DNA from: Streptomyces sp. NBC_00376 | Lineage (GTDB): Bacteria; Actinomycetota; Actinomycetes; Streptomycetales; Streptomycetaceae | Length of the DNA: 64,000 nt | Direction of reading: 5' to 3' | Assembly (NCBI RefSeq): GCF_036077095.1 | Contig: NZ_CP107960.1 | Span: 7,192,001 to 7,256,000, forward strand | Shown: one piece after another, positions 1 to 8,366 of the stretch | Position numbering within the stretch: position 1 is the stretch's first letter | How the letters are laid out: each line of letters begins with the position of its first letter | Program-made: the position numbers and the translations under genes | The notes under the pieces: generated by a model | Told to the model about the DNA's origin: nothing | The model's database searches: none | Seen by the model: only the letters and a program-made list of their open reading frames with translations

Positions 1-260
1 TGTGGGCGGCGGTCGACTTCTTGTCCCAGCGCACGGCCATGCCGCCGCCGTCGCCGGGGGTGTGGTAGCCGGCGATCAGGACCTGGGTGCCGTCGTCGAG
101 GGGTTTGGTGTTCAGTGCGCGCAGTGCGGCGACGGTGCCGGCGCGCAGGACGTCACCGGTGTGTGCGGGGGCGGCCTGGGCCGAGCCGGCGGCCACGGCC
201 GAACCGGCCATGACCAGACCGGCCAGACCCGAAGCCCGCAGCAGATTCCGGCGGGACGAG
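1..260 (-). repeat. Inverted near-identical repeat of 6245-6504
   Basis: Aligning the complement of 1-260 with 6245-6504 by eye gives 260 aligned bases, no gaps and three mismatches. The repeat continues beyond the left edge. It lies within the two beta-helix genes and starts just after their divergent N-terminal codons. Confidence 0.9.
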
Positions 261-289
261 GCGGAGTTGTGGTGGTGCGGAACGCTCAT
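1..289 (-). CDS. Tat-exported right-handed beta-helix protein, copy 1 (5' part only)
   Basis: Only the first ~96 codons lie in the window; the gene runs off the left edge. The start is the ATG at 289. The product opens with a short His-rich stretch, then a twin-arginine signal (SRRNLL) and hydrophobic segment ending in AQAAPAH, so Tat export is expected. Bases 1-260 match 6245-6504 of the downstream copy in inverted orientation with only three mismatches by manual alignment; the first ~9 codons differ. By analogy with that copy the mature protein should be an extracellular parallel beta-helix, a pectate lyase-like fold, but the catalytic part is outside the window. It lies downstream of the iclR-type gene on the same strand, 229 bases away. 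The family call is inherited from copy 2. Confidence 0.8.
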   Translation of the reverse strand, partial: MSVPHHHNSASSRRNLLRASGLAGLVMAGSAVAAGSAQAAPAHTGDVLRAGTVAALRALNTKPLDDGTQVLIAGYHTPGDGGGMAVRWDKKSTAAH

Positions 290-492
290 GCGGACTTCGC
301 CTTCCGAGAAGTGCGATAAGTGAGGGAGCGTTCCTGCGGGGGACTGCCATGAGGCGGATGGCTGAAAAGGTCCGGCCTTCGAGTGCTCACGGCGCGATGG
401 GCAGGCGCCGGAACCAGGCCGGAAAGGGTAAAACGCCGGTGACCATGGAATGTCACCGCGGTTGGCAGGGAACCTACGGCGGGTTAAGCCGT

Positions 493-536
493 TTGGTCAA
501 GACCCGAATCCGTCTTGGTCAAGACCCGAATCCGTC
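493..536. repeat. Perfect 22-bp tandem duplication at the end of the IclR gene
   Basis: Bases 493-514 and 515-536 are identical. The regulator's stop codon (complement of 519-521) falls in the right-hand copy, so the left copy is untranslated. The duplication probably arose by slippage and changes at most the last few residues of the protein. Confidence 0.9.
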
Positions 537-1376
537 GGATTGCGACGTGTCGGTGTCGGATGCGGCCTCGTCCGCGTCGTCGACCCAGCCGAGCGAGACG
601 CTGATCCGGCGGGCCGCGTCCCGCACCTGGCCGCCCAGCTCCTGGTAGCGCCAGGCCGGCAGGCCGAGCTTCAGACCGGTGATGGAGACGGCCCCGGCGC
701 ACACCGAACGGTCGTCGAAGACCGGCGCGCCGATGCAGATGATGCCCTCGGCGTCCTCCTCGTCGTCCAGGGCGTAGCCGACCCGGGCTATGTCGCGCAG
801 ATGCGACAGGAAGGTCGCCGGGTCGGTGATCGTGCGGGAGGTGCGCCGGGGCAGCCCGAACCGCTCGACGACCGCGGCCGCCTCGCTCTGCGGCACGGCG
901 GATAGCAGTGCCTTGCCCAGGCCCGTGCAGTGCGGCAGCTCGCGCTGCCCCATCCGCAGATCGAGCCGGACGCGCTGGTCGAGCTCGACCTGGTCCACGA
1001 CGACCGCGTGGCCGTCCTCGGGGACGGCGAGCCTGGACGCCATCCCGGTGGTCCGGGTCAGCTCGCGCAGCACCGGGTGGGCGACGCCGCGCAGGGACAC
1101 CTGGGAGCGTGCCCGGTCGCCGAGCCTGGCCAGGCTCATGCCGAGCCGGTAGCGGCGGTTCATGCCCTCGCCGTCGTCCGAGACCAGGCCGTACGCGCGC
1201 AGGGTCTGGAGCATGCCGAAGGCGGCGCTCTTGGAGATGGAGCAGGCTTGGCCGACTTCCGTGACGCTCAGGCCGTTGCCCTGTGCGGGGGCGGCGAGCG
1301 CCTCGAGGATGTCCGCTGCCCTGGCCACGCTCTTGACCCAGTACTTCGGTTCTTCTGGGGCAGCACTGTTCGTCAT
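519..1376 (-). CDS. IclR-family transcriptional regulator
   Basis: A 285-residue DNA-binding regulator of usual IclR length. Residues ~10-75 form the winged helix-turn-helix (VKSVARAADILEAL, then SISKSAAFGMLQTLRAYG). Residues ~90-270 form the GAF-like effector domain, with the family features GLGKALLS and a late conserved Cys region (EGIICIGAPVFD). The start is the ATG at 1376, which begins the IclR-typical MTNSAAPEEP-KYWVKS region; an upstream in-frame extension of 93 codons has no family similarity. It is divergent from the aminotransferase operon. A CTGTTC-N9-GAACAG site overlaps its own start codon and a second lies at the operon promoter, so it probably represses itself and the operon until an effector from the pathway binds. 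The effector is unknown. Confidence 0.92.
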   Translation of the reverse strand: MTNSAAPEEPKYWVKSVARAADILEALAAPAQGNGLSVTEVGQACSISKSAAFGMLQTLRAYGLVSDDGEGMNRRYRLGMSLARLGDRARSQVSLRGVAHPVLRELTRTTGMASRLAVPEDGHAVVVDQVELDQRVRLDLRMGQRELPHCTGLGKALLSAVPQSEAAAVVERFGLPRRTSRTITDPATFLSHLRDIARVGYALDDEEDAEGIICIGAPVFDDRSVCAGAVSITGLKLGLPAWRYQELGGQVRDAARRISVSLGWVDDADEAASDTDTSQSDGFGS

Positions 1377-1386
1377 AGCAGAACAG
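1366..1386. promoter_or_regulatory. Putative IclR operator O1 (CTGTTC-N9-GAACAG)
   Basis: The arms at 1366-1371 and 1381-1386 are perfect inverted repeats separated by nine bases, and the site spans the regulator's ATG (1374-1376). The same arms and spacing recur at 1504-1524. Its position suggests autoregulation. Confidence 0.7.
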
Positions 1387-1467
1387 CTTAGTCCCTCGAT
1401 GTGGCTCGGAAGGCGCGTTCTCTGTGAAGAAGACGCGAAAACGGGCCTTCCGGGGCCCGGAAAGGTC

Positions 1468-1496
1468 TTGACCCGCCCCGAAGCCGGACGTAATAT
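1468..1496 (+). promoter_or_regulatory. Sigma-70-type promoter of the aminotransferase operon
   Basis: TTGACC at 1468-1473 and TAATAT at 1491-1496 are separated by 17 bases, close to the housekeeping consensus. Transcription would start near 1503, at the edge of operator O2, leaving a leader of about 165 bases before the ATG at 1668. Confidence 0.75.
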
Positions 1497-1503
1497 CCAG
1501 GCA

Positions 1504-1524
1504 CTGTTCTGCTCTACAGAACAG
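1504..1524. promoter_or_regulatory. Putative IclR operator O2 (CTGTTC-N9-GAACAG)
   Basis: The arms can be read as CTGTTCTG / CAGAACAG around five central bases, or as the six-base arms of O1 with nine. The site starts directly after the -10 box, where a bound repressor would block promoter clearance. Confidence 0.75.
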
Positions 1525-1667
1525 CGTTCGGAAAATGCAAGACGCACCACCCAAGCACCACGGATCATTCCCTTCCTGCGGCGACTGCCGGGCGGATGGC
1601 GCCAGGGATTCACGGGCCGGGCAGGGCCTGTGAAGACCGACGACTCTCGACGCAAGGAGCAATCGAT

Positions 1668-3038
1668 ATGAGTTCAGGCCCGGTGGGCAACGAATCCGGA
1701 GCCCGACTCGCCGAGCGCGCCCGCCAGGTCGTACCCGGCGGCGTGAACAGCGGTCAGCGCAGCGTTCCCGGACTGACCGACCTGGTCGTCACGGGGACGG
1801 ACGGCGCACGGTTCCGTACCGCCGACGGACGCGAGTACACCGACTTCCACTCGGCGTTCGGACCGCCCCTGCTCGGCCACAACGACCCCGACGTGGCCCG
1901 GGCCACCGCGGAGGCCGGTGCCACCCTCGGCCACATGGGCGTCGGTGTCACCGAGGGCGAGGTCCTCCTCGCCGAACAGCTCACCGAGCTGATCCCCTCG
2001 ATCGAGAAGGTGCTGCTCACCAGCACCGGCAGCGAGGCCACCTTCCACGCGCTGCGCGTCTCCCGCGCCGCCACCGGCCGCCGCCTGGTCGTCAAGTTCC
2101 AGGGCTGCTACCACGGCTGGCACGACGCGGTCAGCCTCAACGTCATCTCCGCGCCCGAGAAGGTCGGCGGCCACGACCCGATCTCCACCGGCATCCTGCC
2201 CGAGGTCCTCGAAGCCACCCTCGTCCTGCCGTTCAACGACAGCGAGGCCGTCCGGCGCACCTTCGCCGAGCACGGCTCCGACATCGCCGCCGTGATCGTC
2301 GAGCCGGTCCCGCACAACGTCGGTGCGCTCCTGCCGTACCAGGAGTTCCTCACCACGTTGCGCGAGGAGACCACGAAGGCCGGCAGCGTCCTGATCTTCG
2401 ACGAGGTCATCACCGGCTTCCGTCACGACATCGGCGGCTGGCAGAAGATCTCCGGCGTCACCCCCGACCTCACCACCCTCGGCAAGGCCATCGCCAACGG
2501 CGCGCCCGTCGGCGCGATCGGCGGCCGCGCCGACCTGATGGACCTCTTCTCCACCCGCCCCGGCGCCCCCGCCTTCTTCGCCGGCACGTACAACGGCCAC
2601 CCCTCCGTCGTCGCCGCCGCCCTCGCCACCCTGCGCAAGCTCCGCGAGGAGCCCGTCCACGAGCACGTCTTCCGGCTCGGCGAGCGCGTCCGCACCGAGC
2701 TGACCGGACTGTACGAGCGCCTCGGCGTTCCCGCCGTCGTCACCGGCTACGGCTCCGTCTTCGTCAGCTACTTCATGCCGGGCGAGGCCCCCCGCACCTA
2801 CGCGGACCTGCTGAACAACGACGCCTCGCTCTTCGTCGGCTACCGCCGCAAGCTCCTGGACCACGGCCTGTTCGAGCTGCCGCTCAACCTCAAGCGCAGC
2901 CACATCAGCTACGCCCACACCGATGCCGACGTGGACCGTCTCATCGAGGGCACCGAGGCCGCGGTCAAGGCCGTGCTCGCCGACGGCGGCGCCCGCGACC
3001 TGGAGAACACCTCCACCATGGGCGGGGCGACCCGCTGA
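1668..3038 (+). CDS. Class III PLP-dependent aminotransferase (glutamate-1-semialdehyde aminomutase-like)
   Basis: A 456-residue cytosolic enzyme of fold type I. Recognisable parts are the N-terminal RQVVPGGVNSGQR motif typical of the GSA-aminomutase group, the cofactor contact CYHGWHD, the Asp-containing IFDEVITGFR, and the PLP lysine in TLGKAIANG near residue 273. The ATG at 1668 follows AAGGAG (1653-1658). It is first in an operon whose next gene overlaps by one base. Heme-type GSA aminomutase is unlikely because the neighbours are a sugar-acid-type dehydratase, an amidohydrolase and an SDR. A transaminase or aminomutase acting on a sugar- or amino-acid-derived catabolite is more plausible. 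The substrate is unknown. Confidence 0.85.
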   Translation: MSSGPVGNESGARLAERARQVVPGGVNSGQRSVPGLTDLVVTGTDGARFRTADGREYTDFHSAFGPPLLGHNDPDVARATAEAGATLGHMGVGVTEGEVLLAEQLTELIPSIEKVLLTSTGSEATFHALRVSRAATGRRLVVKFQGCYHGWHDAVSLNVISAPEKVGGHDPISTGILPEVLEATLVLPFNDSEAVRRTFAEHGSDIAAVIVEPVPHNVGALLPYQEFLTTLREETTKAGSVLIFDEVITGFRHDIGGWQKISGVTPDLTTLGKAIANGAPVGAIGGRADLMDLFSTRPGAPAFFAGTYNGHPSVVAAALATLRKLREEPVHEHVFRLGERVRTELTGLYERLGVPAVVTGYGSVFVSYFMPGEAPRTYADLLNNDASLFVGYRRKLLDHGLFELPLNLKRSHISYAHTDADVDRLIEGTEAAVKAVLADGGARDLENTSTMGGATR

Positions 3039-4225
3039 TGCTGACTGTCAACCGCACCCGCCCGGCGGGCCCCGCAGGCCGGATCACCCGCGTCGAGACC
3101 CTGATGCTCGGCACCTCCTGGCGCGACTTCGGCTACGTCCGGGTCCACACCGACGAGGGCCTGTCCGGCATCGGCGAGATCACCCACCCCTACCGCGTCC
3201 GCGAGGTCTGCGAGCTCACCGAGGCGATCGCCCGGCGCCACCTCATCGGCGCCGACCCCTTCGACATCGAGGAGCTCTGGCTCCGCGTCTACCAGGGCGA
3301 CTTCCTGCGCGGCGGCGACATGGGCGGCGTCGCCCTGTCCGGCCTCGACCAGGCCATGTACGACCTGATGGGCAAGGCGCTCGGCGTCCCCGCCTACCGG
3401 CTGACCGGCGGTGCCTGCCGCGACGACGTACGCGTCTACGCCAACGGCTGGTACACCGGCGAGCGCGAGCCCGAGACCTTCGCGGCCAAGGCCAAGGAGA
3501 CCGTGGCGAAGGGCTTCACCGCCCTCAAGTTCGACCCGTTCGGCCCCGGCCTGCACGAGCTGGAGCGCCCCGAACTGCGTCGCTCCGTCGACCTCGTGGC
3601 CGCCGTCCGCGAGGCCATCGGACCGGATGTCGACCTCTTCATCGAGGGCCACGCCCGGTTCGCCATGCCGACCGCGGCCCGGCTGGTGCGGGAGCTGGAG
3701 CCCTTCGACATCGGCTGGTTCGAGGAGCCGATGCCGTGGACCCACATCGAGCGGTACGCGGAACTGCGGCAGCGCGCCGCGTTCCCGATCTCCGGCGGTG
3801 AGCACTTCCACAACCGCTACGAGTACAAGCAGCTCTTCGCCACCAACGCGGTCGACATCATCCAGCCCGACCTCTCCATGGCCGGCGGCTTCACCGAGGT
3901 CAGGAAACTCGCCGCGATCGCCGATACCCATGGCATGCTCGTCGCGCCGCACAACTCGAACTCGCCGCTCTGCACCACCGTCTCGGTGCACGCGACGCTC
4001 GGAATCCCCAACTTCAAGATCCTCGAAACCTTCGACGGGCTCCTGGAGGACTACGTCTTCGACGCCCTCAAGGGCACCCTCCCGATCGTCGACGGCCGCA
4101 TCGGCCTGCCGACCGCCCCGGGTCTCGGTGTCGAGCTCGTCGACGAGGTCTTCGAGGAGCACCCGCCCAGCCACCGCTTCTGGAACATGTTCGCGGACGG
4201 CTGGGAGAAGCGGAACCGGACATGA
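3038..4225 (+). CDS. Mandelate racemase/muconate lactonizing enzyme family dehydratase
   Basis: A 395-residue member of the enolase superfamily: N-terminal capping domain and (beta/alpha)7-beta barrel. Metal ligands are visible as Asp/Glu in DVDLFIEGH, WFEEPMPW and ISGGEHF. The barrel also carries a KFDPFG strand, DIIQPD and PHNSNSPL. The last two look like the Asp-His dyad of the mandelate racemase subgroup, which contains acid-sugar dehydratases. The enzyme would abstract the proton alpha to a carboxylate and expel water or epimerise the centre. The stop of the upstream gene overlaps its ATG (TGATG), and its own end overlaps the next start (ATGA), so translation is coupled across three genes. 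The specific sugar acid cannot be told from sequence alone. Confidence 0.88.
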   Translation: MLTVNRTRPAGPAGRITRVETLMLGTSWRDFGYVRVHTDEGLSGIGEITHPYRVREVCELTEAIARRHLIGADPFDIEELWLRVYQGDFLRGGDMGGVALSGLDQAMYDLMGKALGVPAYRLTGGACRDDVRVYANGWYTGEREPETFAAKAKETVAKGFTALKFDPFGPGLHELERPELRRSVDLVAAVREAIGPDVDLFIEGHARFAMPTAARLVRELEPFDIGWFEEPMPWTHIERYAELRQRAAFPISGGEHFHNRYEYKQLFATNAVDIIQPDLSMAGGFTEVRKLAAIADTHGMLVAPHNSNSPLCTTVSVHATLGIPNFKILETFDGLLEDYVFDALKGTLPIVDGRIGLPTAPGLGVELVDEVFEEHPPSHRFWNMFADGWEKRNRT

Positions 4226-5067
4226 TCGTCGACGTCCACTCCCATCTCTTCCGGCACAGCCACGACTTCACCGACCCGTTCAAGTCCGACTCCGCCCGCG
4301 CCCACGCGGGCGAGGTCGACCTCACGGTGAAGTGGGAGGAGTACGCCGCCACCGCCCCCGAGGGCACCCGCACGATCGTCGTCGGCGGCAAGGCGCGGCG
4401 CAGCGGCCTCTGGGTCGACGACGACGCCGTCGCCTCGTACGCCGGAGCGCACCCCGACCGGCTCATCGGATACCTCTCGCTCGACCCCACCCAGCCCGGC
4501 TGGCAGGACGAACTCCGCTACGGCCACCAGGAACTGGGCCTGCGCGGCATCAAGCTGATGCCGATGTACGCGGGCTTCGACCCGGCGGCCGAGGAGTACG
4601 ACGAGCTGTACACGTACGCCGAACGGCACGGCCTCCCGCTCCTGGTGCACACCGGCACCACCTTCGTGTCGAGCGCACCGCTGGAGTGGGCGATGCCCCG
4701 CCACCTGGACGCGGTCGCCATCCGCCACCCGGAACTGCGGATGGTCCTCGCCCACCTCGGCCACCCCTTCGAGGGCGAGTGCATCGCGGTCATCCGCAAG
4801 CACCCGCACGTGTACGCCGACCTCAGCGCCCTGCACTACCGGCCCTTCCAGCTCTGGCACAGCCTCCGGCTGGTCCAGGACTACGGGGTCTTCCACAAGG
4901 TGCTGTTCGGCAGCGACTACCCGTTCACGACGGTCGACGACTCGGTGAAGGGGCTGCGGGAGATCGCCCGCATCCCCGGCATCCCCGGGCTGCCGCCGCT
5001 CGACGCGGACGCGGTGGAGGAGATCATCCACCGCCCGTCGCTGGACCTGCTGGGCCTGAACGGCTGA
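4222..5067 (+). CDS. Amidohydrolase family protein (COG2159-like metal hydrolase/decarboxylase)
   Basis: A 281-residue TIM-barrel enzyme. Metal ligands are seen as the HSH of VDVHSHLF at the N-terminus, His in LLVHTGTT and LAHLGHP, and the barrel-end Asp in LFGSDYPF. These are the hallmarks of the ACMSD / oxalomesaconate-hydratase / lactonase group. It overlaps the dehydratase gene by four bases, which points to the same pathway, perhaps hydrolysis of a lactone or C-C/C-N cleavage of the dehydrated acid. A strong hairpin follows at 5139-5184. Family call firm, reaction inferred. Confidence 0.85.
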   Translation: MIVDVHSHLFRHSHDFTDPFKSDSARAHAGEVDLTVKWEEYAATAPEGTRTIVVGGKARRSGLWVDDDAVASYAGAHPDRLIGYLSLDPTQPGWQDELRYGHQELGLRGIKLMPMYAGFDPAAEEYDELYTYAERHGLPLLVHTGTTFVSSAPLEWAMPRHLDAVAIRHPELRMVLAHLGHPFEGECIAVIRKHPHVYADLSALHYRPFQLWHSLRLVQDYGVFHKVLFGSDYPFTTVDDSVKGLREIARIPGIPGLPPLDADAVEEIIHRPSLDLLGLNG

Positions 5068-5138
5068 TCCGGCCGTTCCTCCGAACCTGCCGGTACGGCG
5101 CCGGGCTCATCCCCCTGTCGCCCGGTACCGACCGGCAG

Positions 5139-5184
5139 CCGGGCCGCCGCGCCACCACCCAAGTGTCCCTGCGCGGCGGCCCGG
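5139..5184 (+). terminator. Hairpin (14-bp arms) between amidohydrolase and SDR genes
   Basis: Arms 5139-5152 and 5171-5184 are perfectly complementary with an 18-base loop. There is no U-tract. It may partly terminate or process the three-gene message before the SDR gene. Confidence 0.55.
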
Positions 5185-5254
5185 ACCCCTCCGGCGATCA
5201 GGACCGGACCCGACCCACCCCTCTCCGTACCGCTCCGCCTGGAGGAACCCCGCC

Positions 5255-6094
5255 ATGACCGCAGCCGTCCCGCCCAGCGGAACCGACCGCTTCGATCTGA
5301 CCGGCCGCACCGCGGTCGTGACCGGGGCCGCCCGGGGCCTGGGGCGGTCCTTCGCCGTCGGCCTCGCGGAGGCGGGCGCCGATCTGGTCCTCGTAGACCT
5401 GCCCGGCGCCGAGGGCATCGCCGAGACCGCCGCGGCGATCGAGGCACTCGGCCGCGGCTGCCGGACGTACGGCCAGGACCTCGCGGACATCGACGCGCTG
5501 CCCGGCTTCGTGGACGCCGTACGCGCCGAGGCGGGCCCGCTGCACATCCTGGTCAACAACGCCGGCACGGCGGCGCTGGAACGCTTCAACGAGATCACCC
5601 CCGCGAGCTGGTCGCACATCATGCGGGTCAACGTCGACGCCGTCTTCTTCCTCAGCCAGCGCATCGCCGAACACATGACGGCGGACTCGGTCGCGGGCCG
5701 CATCATCACCATCACCTCGAAGAACGCCCTGGTGGCAGAGGCCGGCCTGGCCCACTACAACGCCTCCAAGGCCGCCGCCCAACTGCTCACCGAGACCCTG
5801 GCGGTCGAACTCGCCCCGCACGGCATCACCGCCAACACCCTCGCCCCCGGCATGGTCGAGACCCCCATCGACGGCGAATTCCCCTTCGACCGGGAGGCCT
5901 TCGAATCCGCGTACCGCGAGCGCATCCCGCTCGGCAGGTACGCGCGGCCCGACGAATGCGTGGGCGCGCTGCTGCTGCTCGCCTCGGACGCCGGGGCGTA
6001 CCTCACCGGGGCGCGCATCGTCGTCGACGGGGGAGTGCTGGCCGACCAGATGCCGCGGATGCGCTTCATGCCGCCGTACCGCAACACGATCTGA
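5255..6094 (+). CDS. Short-chain dehydrogenase/reductase (SDR, classical)
   Basis: A 279-residue NAD(P)-dependent oxidoreductase. It has the cofactor loop TGAARGLG, the NNAG motif, and catalytic Ser and YxxxK (ITSKNALVAEAG, then YNASK). An Asp at the end of the second strand (LVLVDLPG) favours NAD over NADP. The C-terminal DGGVLADQ segment is typical of sugar or polyol dehydrogenases. The ATG at 5255 is preceded by GGAGGA. It lies 187 bases after the amidohydrolase and probably belongs to the same IclR-controlled pathway. Confidence 0.9.
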   Translation: MTAAVPPSGTDRFDLTGRTAVVTGAARGLGRSFAVGLAEAGADLVLVDLPGAEGIAETAAAIEALGRGCRTYGQDLADIDALPGFVDAVRAEAGPLHILVNNAGTAALERFNEITPASWSHIMRVNVDAVFFLSQRIAEHMTADSVAGRIITITSKNALVAEAGLAHYNASKAAAQLLTETLAVELAPHGITANTLAPGMVETPIDGEFPFDREAFESAYRERIPLGRYARPDECVGALLLLASDAGAYLTGARIVVDGGVLADQMPRMRFMPPYRNTI

Positions 6095-6194
6095 CCGCGA
6101 CCGACCGGCAGCCGCGACAGCCGGTTCTCACCGAGCACGCATCCCATGCATTGCACGCATCGCACGCATCGACAACGCGAGGAGCGCCTCCGTC

Positions 6195-8366
6195 ATGTCC
6201 GTCAATGCTTCGTCCCCGGCTTCGTCCCCCGAGCCGTCCCCGGCCTCGTCCCGCCGGAATCTGCTGCGGGCTTCGGGTCTGGCCGGTCTGGTCATGGCCG
6301 GTTCGGCCGTGGCCGCCGGCTCGGCCCAGGCCGCCCCCGCACACACCGGTGACGTCCTGCGCGCCGATACCGTCGCCGCACTGCGCGCACTGAACACCAA
6401 ACCCCTCGACGACGGCACCCAGGTCCTGATCGCCGGCTACCGCACCCCCGGCGACGGCGGCGGCATGGCCGTGCGCTGGGACAAGAAGTCGACCGCCGCC
6501 CACAACGGCGGCACCGTCATCGCCCCGCAGAACACCAGGACCGGCCGCTGGCACCAGCTCCACACCGGCACCCTCGACTTCCGCACCTTCGGCCACTTCG
6601 ACGCCAAGACCCCCGCCGACGCCGCACTCGACGCCATGATCGCCGACAACAGCGTCCACCGCATCGAAGCCCACACCGACCTCCTGTTCACCAAACGCCA
6701 CCTCTTCGACCGTTCCAACATCGAACTCGACTTCGGCGGCCACCTCATACGCACCGAAGGCATCGAGAAGAACACCCACGACAACCCCTTCGGCGCCGTC
6801 CTCTCCTTCCGCGGCACCGTCACCGACACCACCGTCAAGCACACGCTCTCCGGCAAGGTCATCGAGCTCACCGACACCTTCCCGGTCCCCGACGCCAAGG
6901 CGTTCGAGGTCGGCCAGTGGTGGTCCGTGCAGGTGGACCCGGTCGCGGGCGGCGGCGGTGACGAACGCGAGCTGCAGAAGCTGGTCGAGATCACCGAGAT
7001 CGTCGACGCCGGGCACATCCGGATCGGCTACCTCAACGGCTGGGAGCTCGCCGAGGGACGCAGGCTCACCTGGACCCGGATCGAACCGGTCCGGTCCACC
7101 CACATCCGCAACATGGTCTTCGAGGGCGCGGGCCCCGACGAGTACACCGGCTCCCACCCCGTCAGCTTCGAGTACGCCGTGGGCTGCGACGTCTCCGGGA
7201 TCCACGCCACCGGCACCTTCTGGCCGGTCATCATGCGCCGCTGGTGCACCCGCTTCCGCACCGAGGACTGCTCCCTGAAGAACCCGCCCACCGTCGAGTA
7301 CGGCGGCGCGGGCTACCTCACCCAGCAGATCTACTGCCTGTACGGGCGGGTCGCGGACTGCACGACCAGCAATGTCCGCCACCTCAACGACCTCACCGCC
7401 TCCGCCTACTGCACCGTCGTGAACTGCCACGGCGACGGCGACGACGCGGGCGGCAACCCCTTCACGACGCACGGGCAGTACGAGCACGATCTGCTCTTCG
7501 ACGGCAACTCCGGACTGATGGACATCGCCAACTCCGGCGCACAGTGGGGTATTTCGGCGAAGCGGATCACCGTACGCAGACATGTCTGTTCCTGGTTCAC
7601 CGCCAACACCAAGATCACCGATCTGACCCTGGAGGACATCACGGTGATCGCCCGCCCCACCTTCGACCAGGCCGGTACCCTCACCGTCAACGCCGACGGC
7701 GCCCAGGTGCGCGGCTGCACGGCGAAGACCTTCGCCGTCGCCCAGCGCTCCGCCCGCTCCACCCGGCCGACCACCGTCAGCGACTGCTCCTTCGAGCCGC
7801 CCGCCGGAGCCGTCCTCGTCCAGACCCCGGTCACCGCGCCCGTGCACTTCGTGCGCTGCACGTTCAAGGGTGTCGACGGCGCGATCCTGCGCGGCGCGGG
7901 ACCCGTCCACTTCACCGACTGCACGGTCACCGGTGCCGAGAACGCGGCCCCGCTCTCGGTCGGATCGGCCGAGCTCCGGATCGACGGCGGCAGTTACGAC
8001 AACACGGGCATCGAGCTCAGTGCGGTGCGCGACCAGCGGATCACCGTCACCGGCGGCGCCCGCCTCACCGGCAGCAACAAGGCCAAGGCGCTGCTCGGCC
8101 GGGCCGCCGGCGCCGGGAAGCTGACCTGGGACATCAGCGGTCTCAGCAGCTCCGCCTCCGGCCCGGACACCGCCCATGTCCGCATCGCCGACGGCACCAA
8201 CCACTACGCGGCGACCGGCAGCCGCTTCACCGGCGGCACCCTCCACCTCGCCCCGGACGCCCTGGACTCGGTTCTGCACACCACCTGCGTGGAGGACGGC
8301 ACCGAGCGCACCGCCATGCCCGCCAACGGCGACAAGGCGCGCACGGACGGGAACCTGACCCTGTGA
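6195..8366 (+). CDS. Tat-exported right-handed beta-helix protein, copy 2 (pectate lyase-like fold)
   Basis: A 723-residue protein. The N-terminus is Ser/Pro-rich, followed by SRRNLLRASG and a hydrophobic stretch ending in AQAAPAHT, a good twin-arginine signal. The body contains many short repeated turns with DCS/DCT-type rungs (for example VSDCSF, FTDCTVTG, FVRCTFKG), the pattern of parallel beta-helices of polysaccharide lyases and tailspike-like depolymerases. The start of the mature region (LRALNTKPLDDGTQVLIAGY) resembles the head of phage/plant pectate-lyase-like proteins. No specific lyase active site could be assigned. It follows the SDR gene, so it may release the sugar-acid substrate handled by the operon. 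A second inverted copy begins at 289. Confidence 0.8.
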   Translation: MSVNASSPASSPEPSPASSRRNLLRASGLAGLVMAGSAVAAGSAQAAPAHTGDVLRADTVAALRALNTKPLDDGTQVLIAGYRTPGDGGGMAVRWDKKSTAAHNGGTVIAPQNTRTGRWHQLHTGTLDFRTFGHFDAKTPADAALDAMIADNSVHRIEAHTDLLFTKRHLFDRSNIELDFGGHLIRTEGIEKNTHDNPFGAVLSFRGTVTDTTVKHTLSGKVIELTDTFPVPDAKAFEVGQWWSVQVDPVAGGGGDERELQKLVEITEIVDAGHIRIGYLNGWELAEGRRLTWTRIEPVRSTHIRNMVFEGAGPDEYTGSHPVSFEYAVGCDVSGIHATGTFWPVIMRRWCTRFRTEDCSLKNPPTVEYGGAGYLTQQIYCLYGRVADCTTSNVRHLNDLTASAYCTVVNCHGDGDDAGGNPFTTHGQYEHDLLFDGNSGLMDIANSGAQWGISAKRITVRRHVCSWFTANTKITDLTLEDITVIARPTFDQAGTLTVNADGAQVRGCTAKTFAVAQRSARSTRPTTVSDCSFEPPAGAVLVQTPVTAPVHFVRCTFKGVDGAILRGAGPVHFTDCTVTGAENAAPLSVGSAELRIDGGSYDNTGIELSAVRDQRITVTGGARLTGSNKAKALLGRAAGAGKLTWDISGLSSSASGPDTAHVRIADGTNHYAATGSRFTGGTLHLAPDALDSVLHTTCVEDGTERTAMPANGDKARTDGNLTL

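Noticed and set aside
1668..3038. hemL (heme glutamate-1-semialdehyde aminomutase)
   Set aside because: The neighbours are catabolic, and the gene is in an IclR-controlled operon without other heme genes.
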